Assembly: GCF_036227205.1 (NCBI RefSeq)
Contig: NZ_CP109442.1
Span: forward strand, 7,874,001 to 7,938,000
Direction: 5' to 3'
DNA: 64,000 bases
Source: Amycolatopsis sp. NBC_01480
GTDB lineage: Bacteria > Actinomycetota > Actinomycetes > Mycobacteriales > Pseudonocardiaceae
The notes beneath the pieces are model-generated. The model made no database searches. It was given only the letters and a program-made list of their open reading frames with translations, and had not been told where the DNA came from. The position numbers and the translations under genes were made by a program. Positions 16,767 through 25,265 of this stretch are shown in pieces (within the stretch, counting starts at the first letter, position 1; every line of letters starts with the position of its first letter).

Positions 16767-17220
16767 ATGGAAGCTTCTGGCGTAGTCGTCCGGCCCGGGG
16801 CCGCCTGAGGATCACGGCGCGGTCGGCACCTTTCTGACCGACTTGTTCGTGACGTGCTGTTACTACAGGTTCTTCTCTGCGATCCGGCGCATCACTCCAG
16901 GCCTGATCAAGGCCATGACGTCCGCTCCGCTGGTGCTGCTCGCGCTCGACGAGAAAACTGTGGTCGGCCACGTCATGGCCGCCTTCGCCGAAGACCGAGC
17001 GGCGGATATCGGCGTCGTCGCCGAGGCGTGCTGGCGCCAGGTGTCGGCCGACGGCTGGTGGGCGAGTTGTCCAGGGCGTTGACGAAGTCCGGCCCGCCTC
17101 AGGTGCGGCTGGGACGTCCTCCGCGACAACAAGCTCGTTCTCGACCGGCTGGGACGCTCCCGGCCGGCCGCCGCTTCGGGTGACGGCAAGACCGTCACCG
17201 TCCACGAAACGCGCACTTAG
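16767..17220 (+). pseudogene. GNAT-family N-acetyltransferase with several frameshifts
   Basis: Segments in all three plus-strand frames add up to one GNAT protein. MEASGVVVRPG starts at 16767. A shift leads to PEDHGAVGTFLTDL and YYRFFSA, then LLALDEKTVVGHVMAAFAED and ADIGVVAEACW. A second shift gives PGVGRRLVGELSRAL, the acetyl-CoA-binding loop. A third gives DVLRDNKLVLDRLG and the end at 17220. At least three frameshifts make it non-functional unless the sequence is faulty. No intact relative lies nearby. Confidence 0.65.
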
Positions 17221-17281
17221 GAGGTTCGAAGCGGGTGTGCTGAACGTCGGTCATGCCGAGTGAGGACCGGACGCCGGCAGT

Positions 17282-18241
17282 TCAGTGGTGGTTGGTGTGG
17301 AACGCCCAAGCATCCGCGACGATGTCGCGCAGATCGGGCTTGCTCGGCTGCCAGCCAAGGTCCTTCTGGGCCTTCTCGCTGCTCGCGACGGTGATCACCG
17401 CGTCGCCGTCTCGCCGAGGGGCCAGCACCACCGGGATCGGGTGACCGGTGACCGCGCGAGCCGCTTCCACCACCTGCATGTTGGTGTAACCGTTGCCGTT
17501 GCCGAGGTTGTAGATCTCGTGGCGTCCGGGCTCGATCGCCTCCAGGGCCAGGACGTGCGCTGCGGCCAGGTCGGCGACATGGATGTAATCACGTACGCAG
17601 GTGCCGTCCGGGGTCGGATAGTCAGTGCCGTACATCTGCAGCTGTTCCCGCTTGCCCGCGGCGACCTGCAACACGATGGGGATAAGGTGACTTTCCGGAT
17701 CGTGCCGTTCGCCGAGTTCGCCGACGGCCCCTGCCGCGTTGAAGTAGCGCAGGCTCGTCGCGCCGAGGCCGAACGCCGTGGCCTCCGCGGACAGCATCAA
17801 GTCGACCATGAGCTTGCTGGCCGCGTAGGGGTTTCGCGGTTCCACCCGGGCGGTCTCGGCGAGCTTTTCGTTGCCGTCGGCTCGGTACATCGAGCCCGTC
17901 GACGAGAAGATCATGCGGGGGACCCCGGCCGCCCGGATCGCCTCCAACAGGGCGAGGGAGCCACGCACGTTGACGTCCCAGTAGATGTCCGGCCGGACGA
18001 CGGATTCCCCGACTTCGATCCGTCCGGCGAAGTGAAGTACTCCGTCGAAGCCAGCTTCGGGAGTCAGCACCCGGGCTGCGTCGTGCACGGATATCTGGTG
18101 GAACACCACGCTGTCCGGGACACTCTTCCGGTGACCGGTCGACAGGTCGTCCAGCACCTCGACCTCGTGCCCGGACGCCAGAAGGGCCCGCGTCACCACG
18201 CTCCCGATGTAGCCCGCGCCACCCGTGACCAGCAGTTTCAC
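17282..18241 (-). CDS. galE: UDP-glucose 4-epimerase-like sugar epimerase
   Basis: A 319-residue extended SDR enzyme that should interconvert UDP-glucose and UDP-galactose or a related NDP-sugar. The NAD-binding TGGAGYIGS is at residues 6-14. The catalytic Ser/Thr region is SSTGSMY (usual form SSTAAVYG), and the Tyr-Lys pair is in NPYAASK (about 147). CVRDYIHVADLAAAH and the C-terminal LGWQP are GalE-like. It is the last gene of the minus-strand operon, 54 bp after the thioesterase gene. Its placement suggests it supplies a sugar donor for the pathway, although it could be a general cell-envelope enzyme. Confidence 0.9.
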   Translation of the reverse strand: MKLLVTGGAGYIGSVVTRALLASGHEVEVLDDLSTGHRKSVPDSVVFHQISVHDAARVLTPEAGFDGVLHFAGRIEVGESVVRPDIYWDVNVRGSLALLEAIRAAGVPRMIFSSTGSMYRADGNEKLAETARVEPRNPYAASKLMVDLMLSAEATAFGLGATSLRYFNAAGAVGELGERHDPESHLIPIVLQVAAGKREQLQMYGTDYPTPDGTCVRDYIHVADLAAAHVLALEAIEPGRHEIYNLGNGNGYTNMQVVEAARAVTGHPIPVVLAPRRDGDAVITVASSEKAQKDLGWQPSKPDLRDIVADAWAFHTNHH

Positions 18242-18295
18242 CGTTTGTTCCTCCTCATCGACTGGCTCGTGCAGTCTAGCGATGCGGAACTCCGA

Positions 18296-19381
18296 TTACG
18301 CAACCGGCTGCCACTCGGAAATGTGACGTTCCAGATCGCGGGCCACCCGGGGACCGTTGTCGCCGCGGAACACCTGCTCGTGATCGCCGGGCAGCACCAT
18401 TATCTCGCCGCACAACCGGAAGTGGTTTCCCCAGCCGTAGTCCACTGTGCCGGGACGCTCGGAGCAGCGGTAGAACGTGACGTCCGCGTCCAGCCAACCA
18501 GGATGGTAGGCGGCCGCCGCCGCCAGCGTGTAGTCGTACGTCTCCAGCATCCGGTTCATCGAAGGTGCGGAGTAATCGGCGGGTAGCGTGCCCTTGGCCT
18601 TTGCCATCGCCATGATGGTGGCCACGCGCGCGGCGGGTTCGACGCCGCGGAGATTTTCTTCGTCCGCTTCGCTGAGCTCCAGTCCGATCCGCAGCTTCCC
18701 CAGCCTCATCTGGCCGTCCGCGCCTTCCGCGGCGAAGCCTCTGGGGGGTACGCCGAGCGAAGCATCCGCCAGGGCCACCGTACCCAACGGCAGTTCCGAG
18801 GCCAGCAACTGCTTGGCCATTTCGAAGGTGATCTTTCCGCCCAGCGAGTAGCCCAGTAGGTGGTAGGGGCCGTCGGGATTCAGGATGCGTATCTCGGCGA
18901 CGTACCGGGCGGCCATCTGCTCGATGGTCCGGTCTGGTTCGCGATGGGGTTCCAGACCGTAGAACTGCATCCCGTAGAGCCGCCGCGCTCCCGGGTACGC
19001 ATTAGCGAGCGAGATGTACTTGAACACTGTGCCCGGCATGGGGTGCATGCAGAACAGCGGTGGGACGTCCGGATCGCCGTCCTTGAGCAGCACCGTGCAC
19101 GGGGTGACACCGTCGAGGGTCCGCCCGCGGATGATCTTCGCGTAGTCGTCCACCGCGGGGTGCTCAACCAGGAGGTCCACCGGCAGGTCGGTTCCGAAGT
19201 GGACGTTGATCCGCTCGGTCAGCTTGACGGCTTTGTCCTTGGTTCCCCCTCGGGCGAAGTAATCGTCGTACAGCCCCATCAGTCCGCTGCCGGCGGAACC
19301 GGTGAACAGAGCGCATAAGGTGATCTCGATGGCGTCACGGCCGGTCGTCCGGCGCGGCGTACCTGACTGGGTCATGGTCAT
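18296..19381 (-). CDS. Carrier-like domain fused to a type I thioesterase; carrier lacks the phosphopantetheine Ser
   Basis: A 361-residue didomain. Residues about 15-85 fold like an acyl/peptidyl carrier (YDDYFARGG and later DLLVEHPAVDDYAK). At the position of the phosphopantetheine Ser (usual LGGHSL) it reads RGGTKD, with Lys in place of Ser. Residues about 110-355 are an alpha/beta-hydrolase thioesterase with the nucleophile in GYSLGGKITFEMA, an Asp in LADASLG and the His in LPGDHEQVF. It would release or transfer an acyl product. Without the Ser the carrier cannot be charged in the normal way, so it may serve only for docking. The neighbouring genes are the operon's nucleotidyltransferase (16 bp upstream) and GalE. 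Confidence 0.88.
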   Translation of the reverse strand: MTMTQSGTPRRTTGRDAIEITLCALFTGSAGSGLMGLYDDYFARGGTKDKAVKLTERINVHFGTDLPVDLLVEHPAVDDYAKIIRGRTLDGVTPCTVLLKDGDPDVPPLFCMHPMPGTVFKYISLANAYPGARRLYGMQFYGLEPHREPDRTIEQMAARYVAEIRILNPDGPYHLLGYSLGGKITFEMAKQLLASELPLGTVALADASLGVPPRGFAAEGADGQMRLGKLRIGLELSEADEENLRGVEPAARVATIMAMAKAKGTLPADYSAPSMNRMLETYDYTLAAAAAYHPGWLDADVTFYRCSERPGTVDYGWGNHFRLCGEIMVLPGDHEQVFRGDNGPRVARDLERHISEWQPVA

Positions 19382-19397
19382 CCTCTCGATGCGGGCA

Positions 19398-20270
19398 TCA
19401 GACGAAAACTCGATTGCCGAGCAGGGGACGCAACCCGGCCCACCACCAGTGGTCTTCGGTGAACGCCGACCACGGGTGACAGTGATAGCTGCCGGCTACC
19501 GCCCGCTCGACATTCCGCAGGGTGATCAGCCGCTCCACCAGCGGCTCGTCGTGCCCGTGGCGCAGTTCGGCGACGGCGTCGCGAATGGCGTTCCATTCCG
19601 GGAGACAGCCCGCCCGTGAAGCTGTCAACCGCCACTTGTACGGCGGCGGCCACTGGCCGTTCTGCAAATACGCGATGTGCACCAGCGTGTGCAACGCGGT
19701 GTCGAAGCAGTCGTCCGCGGCCATGGGCTCTTGCCGGAGAACGCCCTGTTTGATCGCCGAGTACACCTGTTTCCCGTAGGTCTCCAGCGCATATCCGGCC
19801 ATCCCGATGGCATCGGTGGTCATCCGGGCACGCGTGCGGTCGATGATCCTCCGGACCGCGCTTCCGGGCACCTCGGCCAGCACCAGGTAGTGGTAGAGCG
19901 AATGGATCTTCTCGAGGTAGAGCTCGTCCAAGTTCGGCTCTTGGTTCGCGAAGCGCCAGACCCGGTGCACGGTCATGTGCTTGAGGTCGATGTCGAGCCC
20001 ACGAGCGAGGTGGCGGTGTTCGAGGAAGTACTCGCGCCGCCGCACCGAGGTCCGGGTGCCGAACGCGGCCGACCATCGTGCGGCGAACACGTCCGGCACA
20101 CACAGTTTCGACTGCCAGTACACGAAGATGTCGAGGTCGGAAAACGAATCGGTGGCTTCGGCTGCGTAGGCGATGCTGCCGCCGAGGCACACCGCGGACA
20201 CCTCGGGAAAGGCAGCCAGGACCTGCTGGGCCAGTTCGGTCGCGACCGCGATCGCCGCTTCCTTGTTCAT
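19398..20270 (-). CDS. Nucleotidyltransferase-fold protein
   Basis: A 290-residue protein with a minimal nucleotidyltransferase active site: CLGGSIAYAAEATDSFSDLD (about 28-47) gives GGS followed by the D-x-D metal ligands, with a third Asp probably in LDIDLKH. The rest (about 120-290) is helical, as in aminoglycoside adenylyltransferase-like and DUF4037-like proteins. It should transfer a nucleoside monophosphate to a small-molecule hydroxyl. Its start overlaps the stop of the flavin oxidase gene. Whether it modifies the product, makes an activated sugar or gives self-protection is unknown. Confidence 0.78.
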   Translation of the reverse strand: MNKEAAIAVATELAQQVLAAFPEVSAVCLGGSIAYAAEATDSFSDLDIFVYWQSKLCVPDVFAARWSAAFGTRTSVRRREYFLEHRHLARGLDIDLKHMTVHRVWRFANQEPNLDELYLEKIHSLYHYLVLAEVPGSAVRRIIDRTRARMTTDAIGMAGYALETYGKQVYSAIKQGVLRQEPMAADDCFDTALHTLVHIAYLQNGQWPPPYKWRLTASRAGCLPEWNAIRDAVAELRHGHDEPLVERLITLRNVERAVAGSYHCHPWSAFTEDHWWWAGLRPLLGNRVFV

Positions 20271-21553
20271 CGCTTTCTCCCGGTCCTGCCGCCTCCGGTG
20301 ATCCCGAGCACGCGGCGCAGGTGGTCGTTGACGAATCGCCGGTCCGGGTCCACAGCGGCCCGGACCCGCTGGAACAGCTCCCAGCCGGGGTAGCGATCGC
20401 GGATGTCCTCAGCGGTGGCGAAATGCCGTTTTCCCCAGTGCGGGCAGCCTCCGTGTGCCCGGCAGGCCGCGTCGAACCGTCGCAGCATCGCGACGTCCCC
20501 GGCTTTGTTCGGTGTCGCGAAGTTCAGGTACATCGTCGGTCGATCGGCCGCCAGGCTGAGCGCGGCGTCCTCCGCCGCGGACACCCGCACAGTGAATGGG
20601 TATGGCGACCTCGGTTCGTGGCCGACCAGGGCGTCGCGCACCGCGACGAGCACCTCTCGGCTGCCCGCCAGTGGAAAGGCGTATTCGCAGGCGCTGAACC
20701 GTGCCGGTTCCCAGACGGTGAACGCGCGCCAGCTGTCGGTCACATAATCCCGGGACGGTATGCTCCCGCCCCACCCTGCCGCGGTGCGGACCTGGGCCGC
20801 CGTGCCGGCGAACCGTTTCAAGCCGGCTCGCGGCGACGCCTCGTCCGGCACCTCCGACATGTGTCGCATGTGGACTTGACAGTCGCCCGGCCGGAACGAG
20901 AAGTAGGTGTGCTCGGCCTCCTCCGGCCAGTGCGCGAACCGCTCTAGCACCGCGGCGAGTGGTTCCGGCCGTTCGGCCACCCGGAGCCGGAAAGCCGGGC
21001 GAACCCGCAGCGTTACCGCACTGAGTATCCCGAACCCGCCGAGTGCAGTGCGGACGCAGCGGAACAGGTCGCCACCCGCGGAGGTCAGGTCCACTACGTC
21101 GCCGTCTCCCCGCACGAGCCGGACGGCGGTGACCTCCCCGGCCAGTGGCGGGTGGGTTCGGCCGCTGCCGTGGTTGCCCGTGGAGATGGCGCCGCCGAGG
21201 GTCTGCCCGGCCAGGTGCCCGAGGTTGGCGACGGCCAGCCCGGCTCGGTGCAGAGCGGTGTTCATCGCGGCGATTGTGGTGCCGGCCCGGACGGTCACCT
21301 CCCCGGCGTCCCGGTCGAGCGAGACGATCCCGCGGTGCCGAGTGAGGTCCAGCCGGACACCGGAGGTACAGGCGATCGCGTTGAACGAGTGCCCCGATCC
21401 GGTCACCCGGATCTCGTCGTCCCGGTCCGCCGCGGCCCGCACCGCGGCGATGATGTCGTCCTCGTGGCGGGCCGCCATGGTCAGGCCAGGTGTGCACGAT
21501 TCGGTGCCTGCCCAGTTCTGCCACTGCCGGATCCGCGAGCCGTTCACGGTCAT
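20267..21553 (-). CDS. FAD-linked sugar-1,4-lactone oxidase (D-arabinono-lactone oxidase family)
   Basis: A 428-residue vanillyl-alcohol-oxidase-fold flavoenzyme. The FAD-binding domain (about 20-190) contains RVTGSGHSFNAIACTSG, whose His is the usual covalent FAD site, and LGHLAGQTLGGAISTGNHGS. The ALO domain (about 200-415) ends with the CPHWGKRHF signature of aldonolactone oxidases. It should oxidise an alditol or aldonolactone with O2. In this operon it may oxidise a sugar-derived building block. Both ends overlap neighbours by 4 bp. Confidence 0.88.
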   Translation of the reverse strand: MTVNGSRIRQWQNWAGTESCTPGLTMAARHEDDIIAAVRAAADRDDEIRVTGSGHSFNAIACTSGVRLDLTRHRGIVSLDRDAGEVTVRAGTTIAAMNTALHRAGLAVANLGHLAGQTLGGAISTGNHGSGRTHPPLAGEVTAVRLVRGDGDVVDLTSAGGDLFRCVRTALGGFGILSAVTLRVRPAFRLRVAERPEPLAAVLERFAHWPEEAEHTYFSFRPGDCQVHMRHMSEVPDEASPRAGLKRFAGTAAQVRTAAGWGGSIPSRDYVTDSWRAFTVWEPARFSACEYAFPLAGSREVLVAVRDALVGHEPRSPYPFTVRVSAAEDAALSLAADRPTMYLNFATPNKAGDVAMLRRFDAACRAHGGCPHWGKRHFATAEDIRDRYPGWELFQRVRAAVDPDRRFVNDHLRRVLGITGGGRTGRKR

Positions 21554-22737
21554 GAAGCGGCCCCTTCATGGTCTGGCTCGACCGACGTTACCGGGGACAG
21601 CGCGTTGCGCTTGCGGCGCAACCACGGCAACTCCAGCCACCGGTAGGAGATGGCGGTGAGACCGAACAAGACGACGAGGAACACCACGATCGACACCGGA
21701 CCGGGCGCCCCCGCACTGGGGGCACGTCCGCTGCCGCGCCGGCTCAGCAAGGCGATGGAGAGCCCGATCAACGGCACGTGGATGAGGTAGACGCCGTACG
21801 AGACCTTGCCGATCCAGGCCAGGGGCGCGCTCCCGAACGCGCGGGCGGCGTGACCGGGTGTGCTCAATGCGTAGGTGATCGCCCCCGCGGCGAGCGCGAT
21901 CATCGAGTACTGCCAGATCCACCCGGCGCCGGCGCCCAGCATGTTCGGCCAGCCGAGGTCCGTCGGCACCCGATGCGTGCGGGCGAGCCCGGTCAGCACG
22001 GCGACGAGCGAGACCACGAGCACCGCACCCAGGGTGACCGCAACGACGACCGCCGGGCGGGGCAGCCTCGCCCTGATCTCCGGCAGGGCCACGCACGCCC
22101 CCACTGCGAAGGCGTCGAGGTAGGAGAACGGCAGCAGGTAGACACCCTGGACCGCGCCGGCGCCGGACGTGCCGGCCGCCGTCAGGAGCAGCCAGGCCAG
22201 CACCCGCAGCGCCGGGCCCGCCAGCACCAGAGCAGGCATGGTCCGCACCAGCGAACGCCGGGACAGGCCCAGCACCAGGGCGGCCCACACCAGGTAGACC
22301 TGCACCTCGAGGCCGAGCGACCAGACGTGGTTGTAGAGCACCAGCCCGTTCGGCGTGTACCCGGGCAGCAGGGGGCGCAGGTTGTAGGTCCAGGTCCAGA
22401 TGTAGGGCAGGTCGCCGGGCAGTGACCGGCCACCTCCGCCGCAGGCGGCCAACACCGTCAGCCCCGCGCAGAACACCAGGTAGAGCGGAACCAGCCGTAA
22501 CGCCCGGTTCCGGAAGAAGTCCTTGGCCCTCTGGCCGCGTGGCGCGTCGGCATGCTGCAGCAGGGTGCGGGTGATGAAGTGTCCGCTGAGCACGAAGAAC
22601 ACCGGCACGCCGAGCCAGCCGGGCTGGAACAGGCCGAGGTGGAACAGGATCACGGCGAGCACGGCCACGGCACGCAGGCCGTCGAGTGCCCGGGAGTGCG
22701 TGCCGGTCGCCGAAGTCGGGTGCTCGGTGGTCGCCAC
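21550..22737 (-). CDS. Acyltransferase 3 family membrane protein (OafA-like)
   Basis: A 395-residue integral membrane O-acyltransferase with about ten hydrophobic segments. The N-terminal signature RALDGLRAVAVLAVILFHLG carries the family's conserved R-x10-H residues. FFVLSGHFITR and a second motif region RALRLVPLYLVF follow. Such enzymes transfer acetyl or other acyl groups to sugars or macrolides at the membrane. It overlaps the lactone-oxidase gene by 4 bp, so it is part of the same operon. It may acylate a glycosylated product; this is inference. Confidence 0.9.
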   Translation of the reverse strand: MATTEHPTSATGTHSRALDGLRAVAVLAVILFHLGLFQPGWLGVPVFFVLSGHFITRTLLQHADAPRGQRAKDFFRNRALRLVPLYLVFCAGLTVLAACGGGGRSLPGDLPYIWTWTYNLRPLLPGYTPNGLVLYNHVWSLGLEVQVYLVWAALVLGLSRRSLVRTMPALVLAGPALRVLAWLLLTAAGTSGAGAVQGVYLLPFSYLDAFAVGACVALPEIRARLPRPAVVVAVTLGAVLVVSLVAVLTGLARTHRVPTDLGWPNMLGAGAGWIWQYSMIALAAGAITYALSTPGHAARAFGSAPLAWIGKVSYGVYLIHVPLIGLSIALLSRRGSGRAPSAGAPGPVSIVVFLVVLFGLTAISYRWLELPWLRRKRNALSPVTSVEPDHEGAAS

Positions 22738-22743
22738 GACGGC

Positions 22744-23424
22744 CTAGCCTCGGTCCGCGTTGGCGTTCGTCTTCGCGACTAGGGCAGGCAGGCCGGTGAG
22801 CGTGTCCAGCACGAACCGGCAGTGCCGGGAGATCTCCTGGTCGCGCAGGATGTACCCCCACGGGCCGCGGCGGATCCACGCCGTGGCGAGACCACATCGC
22901 TGCGCCGGCCAGACATCGTTGTCCAGCCGGTCGCCGACGTAGAGGATTCGCTCGCGGGGTACGCCGGCGACTTCGACGACTTTCTCGAAGAACGAGTCGT
23001 CCGGCTTCTCCACCCCCCAGTTCTCGGACGTGCCGATGAAGTCCACCGGGAGGTCGAGACCGCGCAGCGTGCGCTCGTTGCGGGCCGTCTGGTTGCCGGC
23101 GAGGCCGACGCGGATGCCGAGCGCGCACAGCTCGGACAAGCAGCCGACCGCGTCCTGGTACAGATCGTCCGCGGTGAAGACCTCGGCAACGCCGGCGTCG
23201 GCCCTCTTCTCCCGTTCCGCGTGCAGGTCGAAGCCTGGGCGGAATCGCTGGAAGGCGTCCCGGTAGTCACCGCCGGTCGCGATCACGGCCCCGAACACCG
23301 AGGAGAAGGTGTGCCGGGGCACGTCGAGCCAGTCGGCCCAGGCGCCGTACTCCCACGTCTCGTCGAGGATCGTCTCCCCGACGTCGAAGACGACCGCATC
23401 GATCGCGGCACCGTTCTGGGGCAT
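22744..23424 (-). CDS. HAD-superfamily hydrolase
   Basis: A 226-residue haloacid-dehalogenase-like phosphatase. Motif I is DAVVFDVGETILDE (about 10-23) with the nucleophilic Asp. Motif II is in GLAGNQTA, the motif III Lys in GVEKPDDSFF, and motif IV in YVGDRLDNDV. The complete set implies an active phosphatase for a small phosphorylated metabolite. The chosen start (MPQNGAA) overlaps the stop of the ABC gene by one base, so it is coupled. Confidence 0.9.
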   Translation of the reverse strand: MPQNGAAIDAVVFDVGETILDETWEYGAWADWLDVPRHTFSSVFGAVIATGGDYRDAFQRFRPGFDLHAEREKRADAGVAEVFTADDLYQDAVGCLSELCALGIRVGLAGNQTARNERTLRGLDLPVDFIGTSENWGVEKPDDSFFEKVVEVAGVPRERILYVGDRLDNDVWPAQRCGLATAWIRRGPWGYILRDQEISRHCRFVLDTLTGLPALVAKTNANADRG

Positions 23425-25265
23425 CAGTTTCCTCCGTCGTGTCCGGCCGGCGCCGCGTCCGGCAGCGCACCTGTGGATGGGGGCAGCGGCCGGCCGTGGA
23501 TGGCCGCGTGCATGCGGAAGAGCTCGGCGTAGTAGCCATCGCGGGCGAGCAGCTGCGCGTGGCCGCCAGTTTCGGTGATCCGCCCTTCGCGGAGCACCAC
23601 GATGAGGTCCGCCGTGCGAACGGTGGCGAACCGGTGAGACACCAGCACGGTGACCGTGCCGTGCTCGCGGGCCAGCCGCCGCGCGCTCTCCGTGTAGTTC
23701 TCGAACAGCGCCTGTTCGACGGCCGGCGCGAGACTGGCGGTCGGTTCGTCGAGCATCAGCAACATCGGGGCGTCCCGCATCATCGCCCTGGCCAGGGCGA
23801 GTTGCTGCCACTGACCGCCGGAGAGCCCGGTCCCGCCGGAGAGGAGCTCGTGGAGGCCGGCCGGGTGCGTCCCGACGAGACCGGTCCCGTCCACCCGAGC
23901 CAGTGCCGAACGGATGGCCTCCTCGTCGTCGAGCCGGGGCAGGTCGCCGACGCCGACGTTCTGCCCCACCGTGAGTTCGTAGCGGGCGAAATCCTGGAAC
24001 GCCACCGAGATGCGTTCGTGCCAGGCCGGGGCCGGCACGGTGGCCAGGTCGACGCCGTCCACGAGCACGGTGCCCTCGTCTGCCGCGTACAGCCCGGCGA
24101 GGAGCTTGACCAGCGTGGTCTTGCCCGCGCCGTTCTCGCCCACGATGGCGACCGTTGTACCCGCGGGAATGCGCAGATCGACCTCGTGCAGGACCGGCCG
24201 GGCCGGGTCGAACCCGAAAGTCACGGACCGCAGCTCGATGCCGGAGCGCAGCGAGCCCGGCAGCCTGCCCGCAGCGTCGGCGGCCCGGACACCGCTCCGC
24301 TTCGCGTAGTCCTCCAGCCAATGCAGGCTGCGCACCGTGACCGAGATGGTGCCCAGCTGACTGGTCGTCTCGCCGATCTGCGCGAACTGGACCTGGGCCC
24401 GGCGCACCAGCACGACCGTCATGAGCAGCTGCCCGAGGCTGGTCTCACCCTCGGCGGTGCGCACGATGACTAAGGCGATCCCGGCGAGGAACAAGCTGGC
24501 GAAGACCATCCAGCCGAGTGCGCGCAACAGGCCTGACGCGGCGGCGCCGACGGCCGTTGCGCGCGCGATCCGGGTCGCCAGGCGGACCTGCCTGCGCAGC
24601 AGGTCTTCGGCAGCACGGTAGGTGCGCAGCTCCGGCCCGTATCCGGGAGTGGTGGTCACCGTGAACAGATCGTCGGCGAGCCGCCGCTGCTCCCGCAAGG
24701 TGGCGTCGAGGCGATGCTTGGGCCGATCGGCGACGCGGTCGACGAAGTAGGGGATCAGACCGGCGAACGCGAGCGTGGCCAGCGGCGGGTACACCGTGGC
24801 CAGCAGGACGACGACCACCACCAGGCGCACTAGCACGCCCAGCAACGCGATGGCCTGCCGTGGGTAGCCGGAGAGCAGCTTCACCCGCTCCTGCAACAAC
24901 TCCAGGTGCCGCAGGTATTCGGGCCGCTCGAAGTGCCCGATGCCCGGCACCGAGTTGATCAGGTCGGCGATCTGACATCTCAGGTGCATGCCGGCGCGCT
25001 CGGTGAGCCCGGCGACCAGGTTGGCGCTCAGCCCACCGCACACCCAGCCCGTGACATAGAGCAGGGCCATCAGCACCGCGCCGATCACCACCGCCGATCG
25101 GTCGTCGCCGACGAACCCGTCGGTGAACATCCGCAACCCGAACGGATACAGCGACAGGCTGAGGGCGCCGGCGACACTGACCGTCGTGGCCGCCAACATC
25201 CAGCGCGGCGCCACACCCCGGCCGAGCTCGTCGAGCAGCCGCCAGTTCCGCCGGGCCCGCCTCAC
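23424..25265 (-). CDS. ABC exporter half-transporter (TMD-NBD), subunit 1
   Basis: A 613-residue half-transporter with about six membrane segments in residues 20-310 and a nucleotide-binding domain at about 345-590. It carries Walker A GENGAGKTTLVKLL, signature LSGGQWQQLALARA, Walker B LLMLDEPTASL and the switch His in VLVSHRF. It is a paralogue of the gene upstream (25262-27097), overlaps it by 4 bp and should form a heterodimer with it. Given the operon, it probably exports or flips the acylated product. It is not close to the class of transporters with a peptidase domain. Confidence 0.92.
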   Translation of the reverse strand: MRRARRNWRLLDELGRGVAPRWMLAATTVSVAGALSLSLYPFGLRMFTDGFVGDDRSAVVIGAVLMALLYVTGWVCGGLSANLVAGLTERAGMHLRCQIADLINSVPGIGHFERPEYLRHLELLQERVKLLSGYPRQAIALLGVLVRLVVVVVLLATVYPPLATLAFAGLIPYFVDRVADRPKHRLDATLREQRRLADDLFTVTTTPGYGPELRTYRAAEDLLRRQVRLATRIARATAVGAAASGLLRALGWMVFASLFLAGIALVIVRTAEGETSLGQLLMTVVLVRRAQVQFAQIGETTSQLGTISVTVRSLHWLEDYAKRSGVRAADAAGRLPGSLRSGIELRSVTFGFDPARPVLHEVDLRIPAGTTVAIVGENGAGKTTLVKLLAGLYAADEGTVLVDGVDLATVPAPAWHERISVAFQDFARYELTVGQNVGVGDLPRLDDEEAIRSALARVDGTGLVGTHPAGLHELLSGGTGLSGGQWQQLALARAMMRDAPMLLMLDEPTASLAPAVEQALFENYTESARRLAREHGTVTVLVSHRFATVRTADLIVVLREGRITETGGHAQLLARDGYYAELFRMHAAIHGRPLPPSTGALPDAAPAGHDGGN

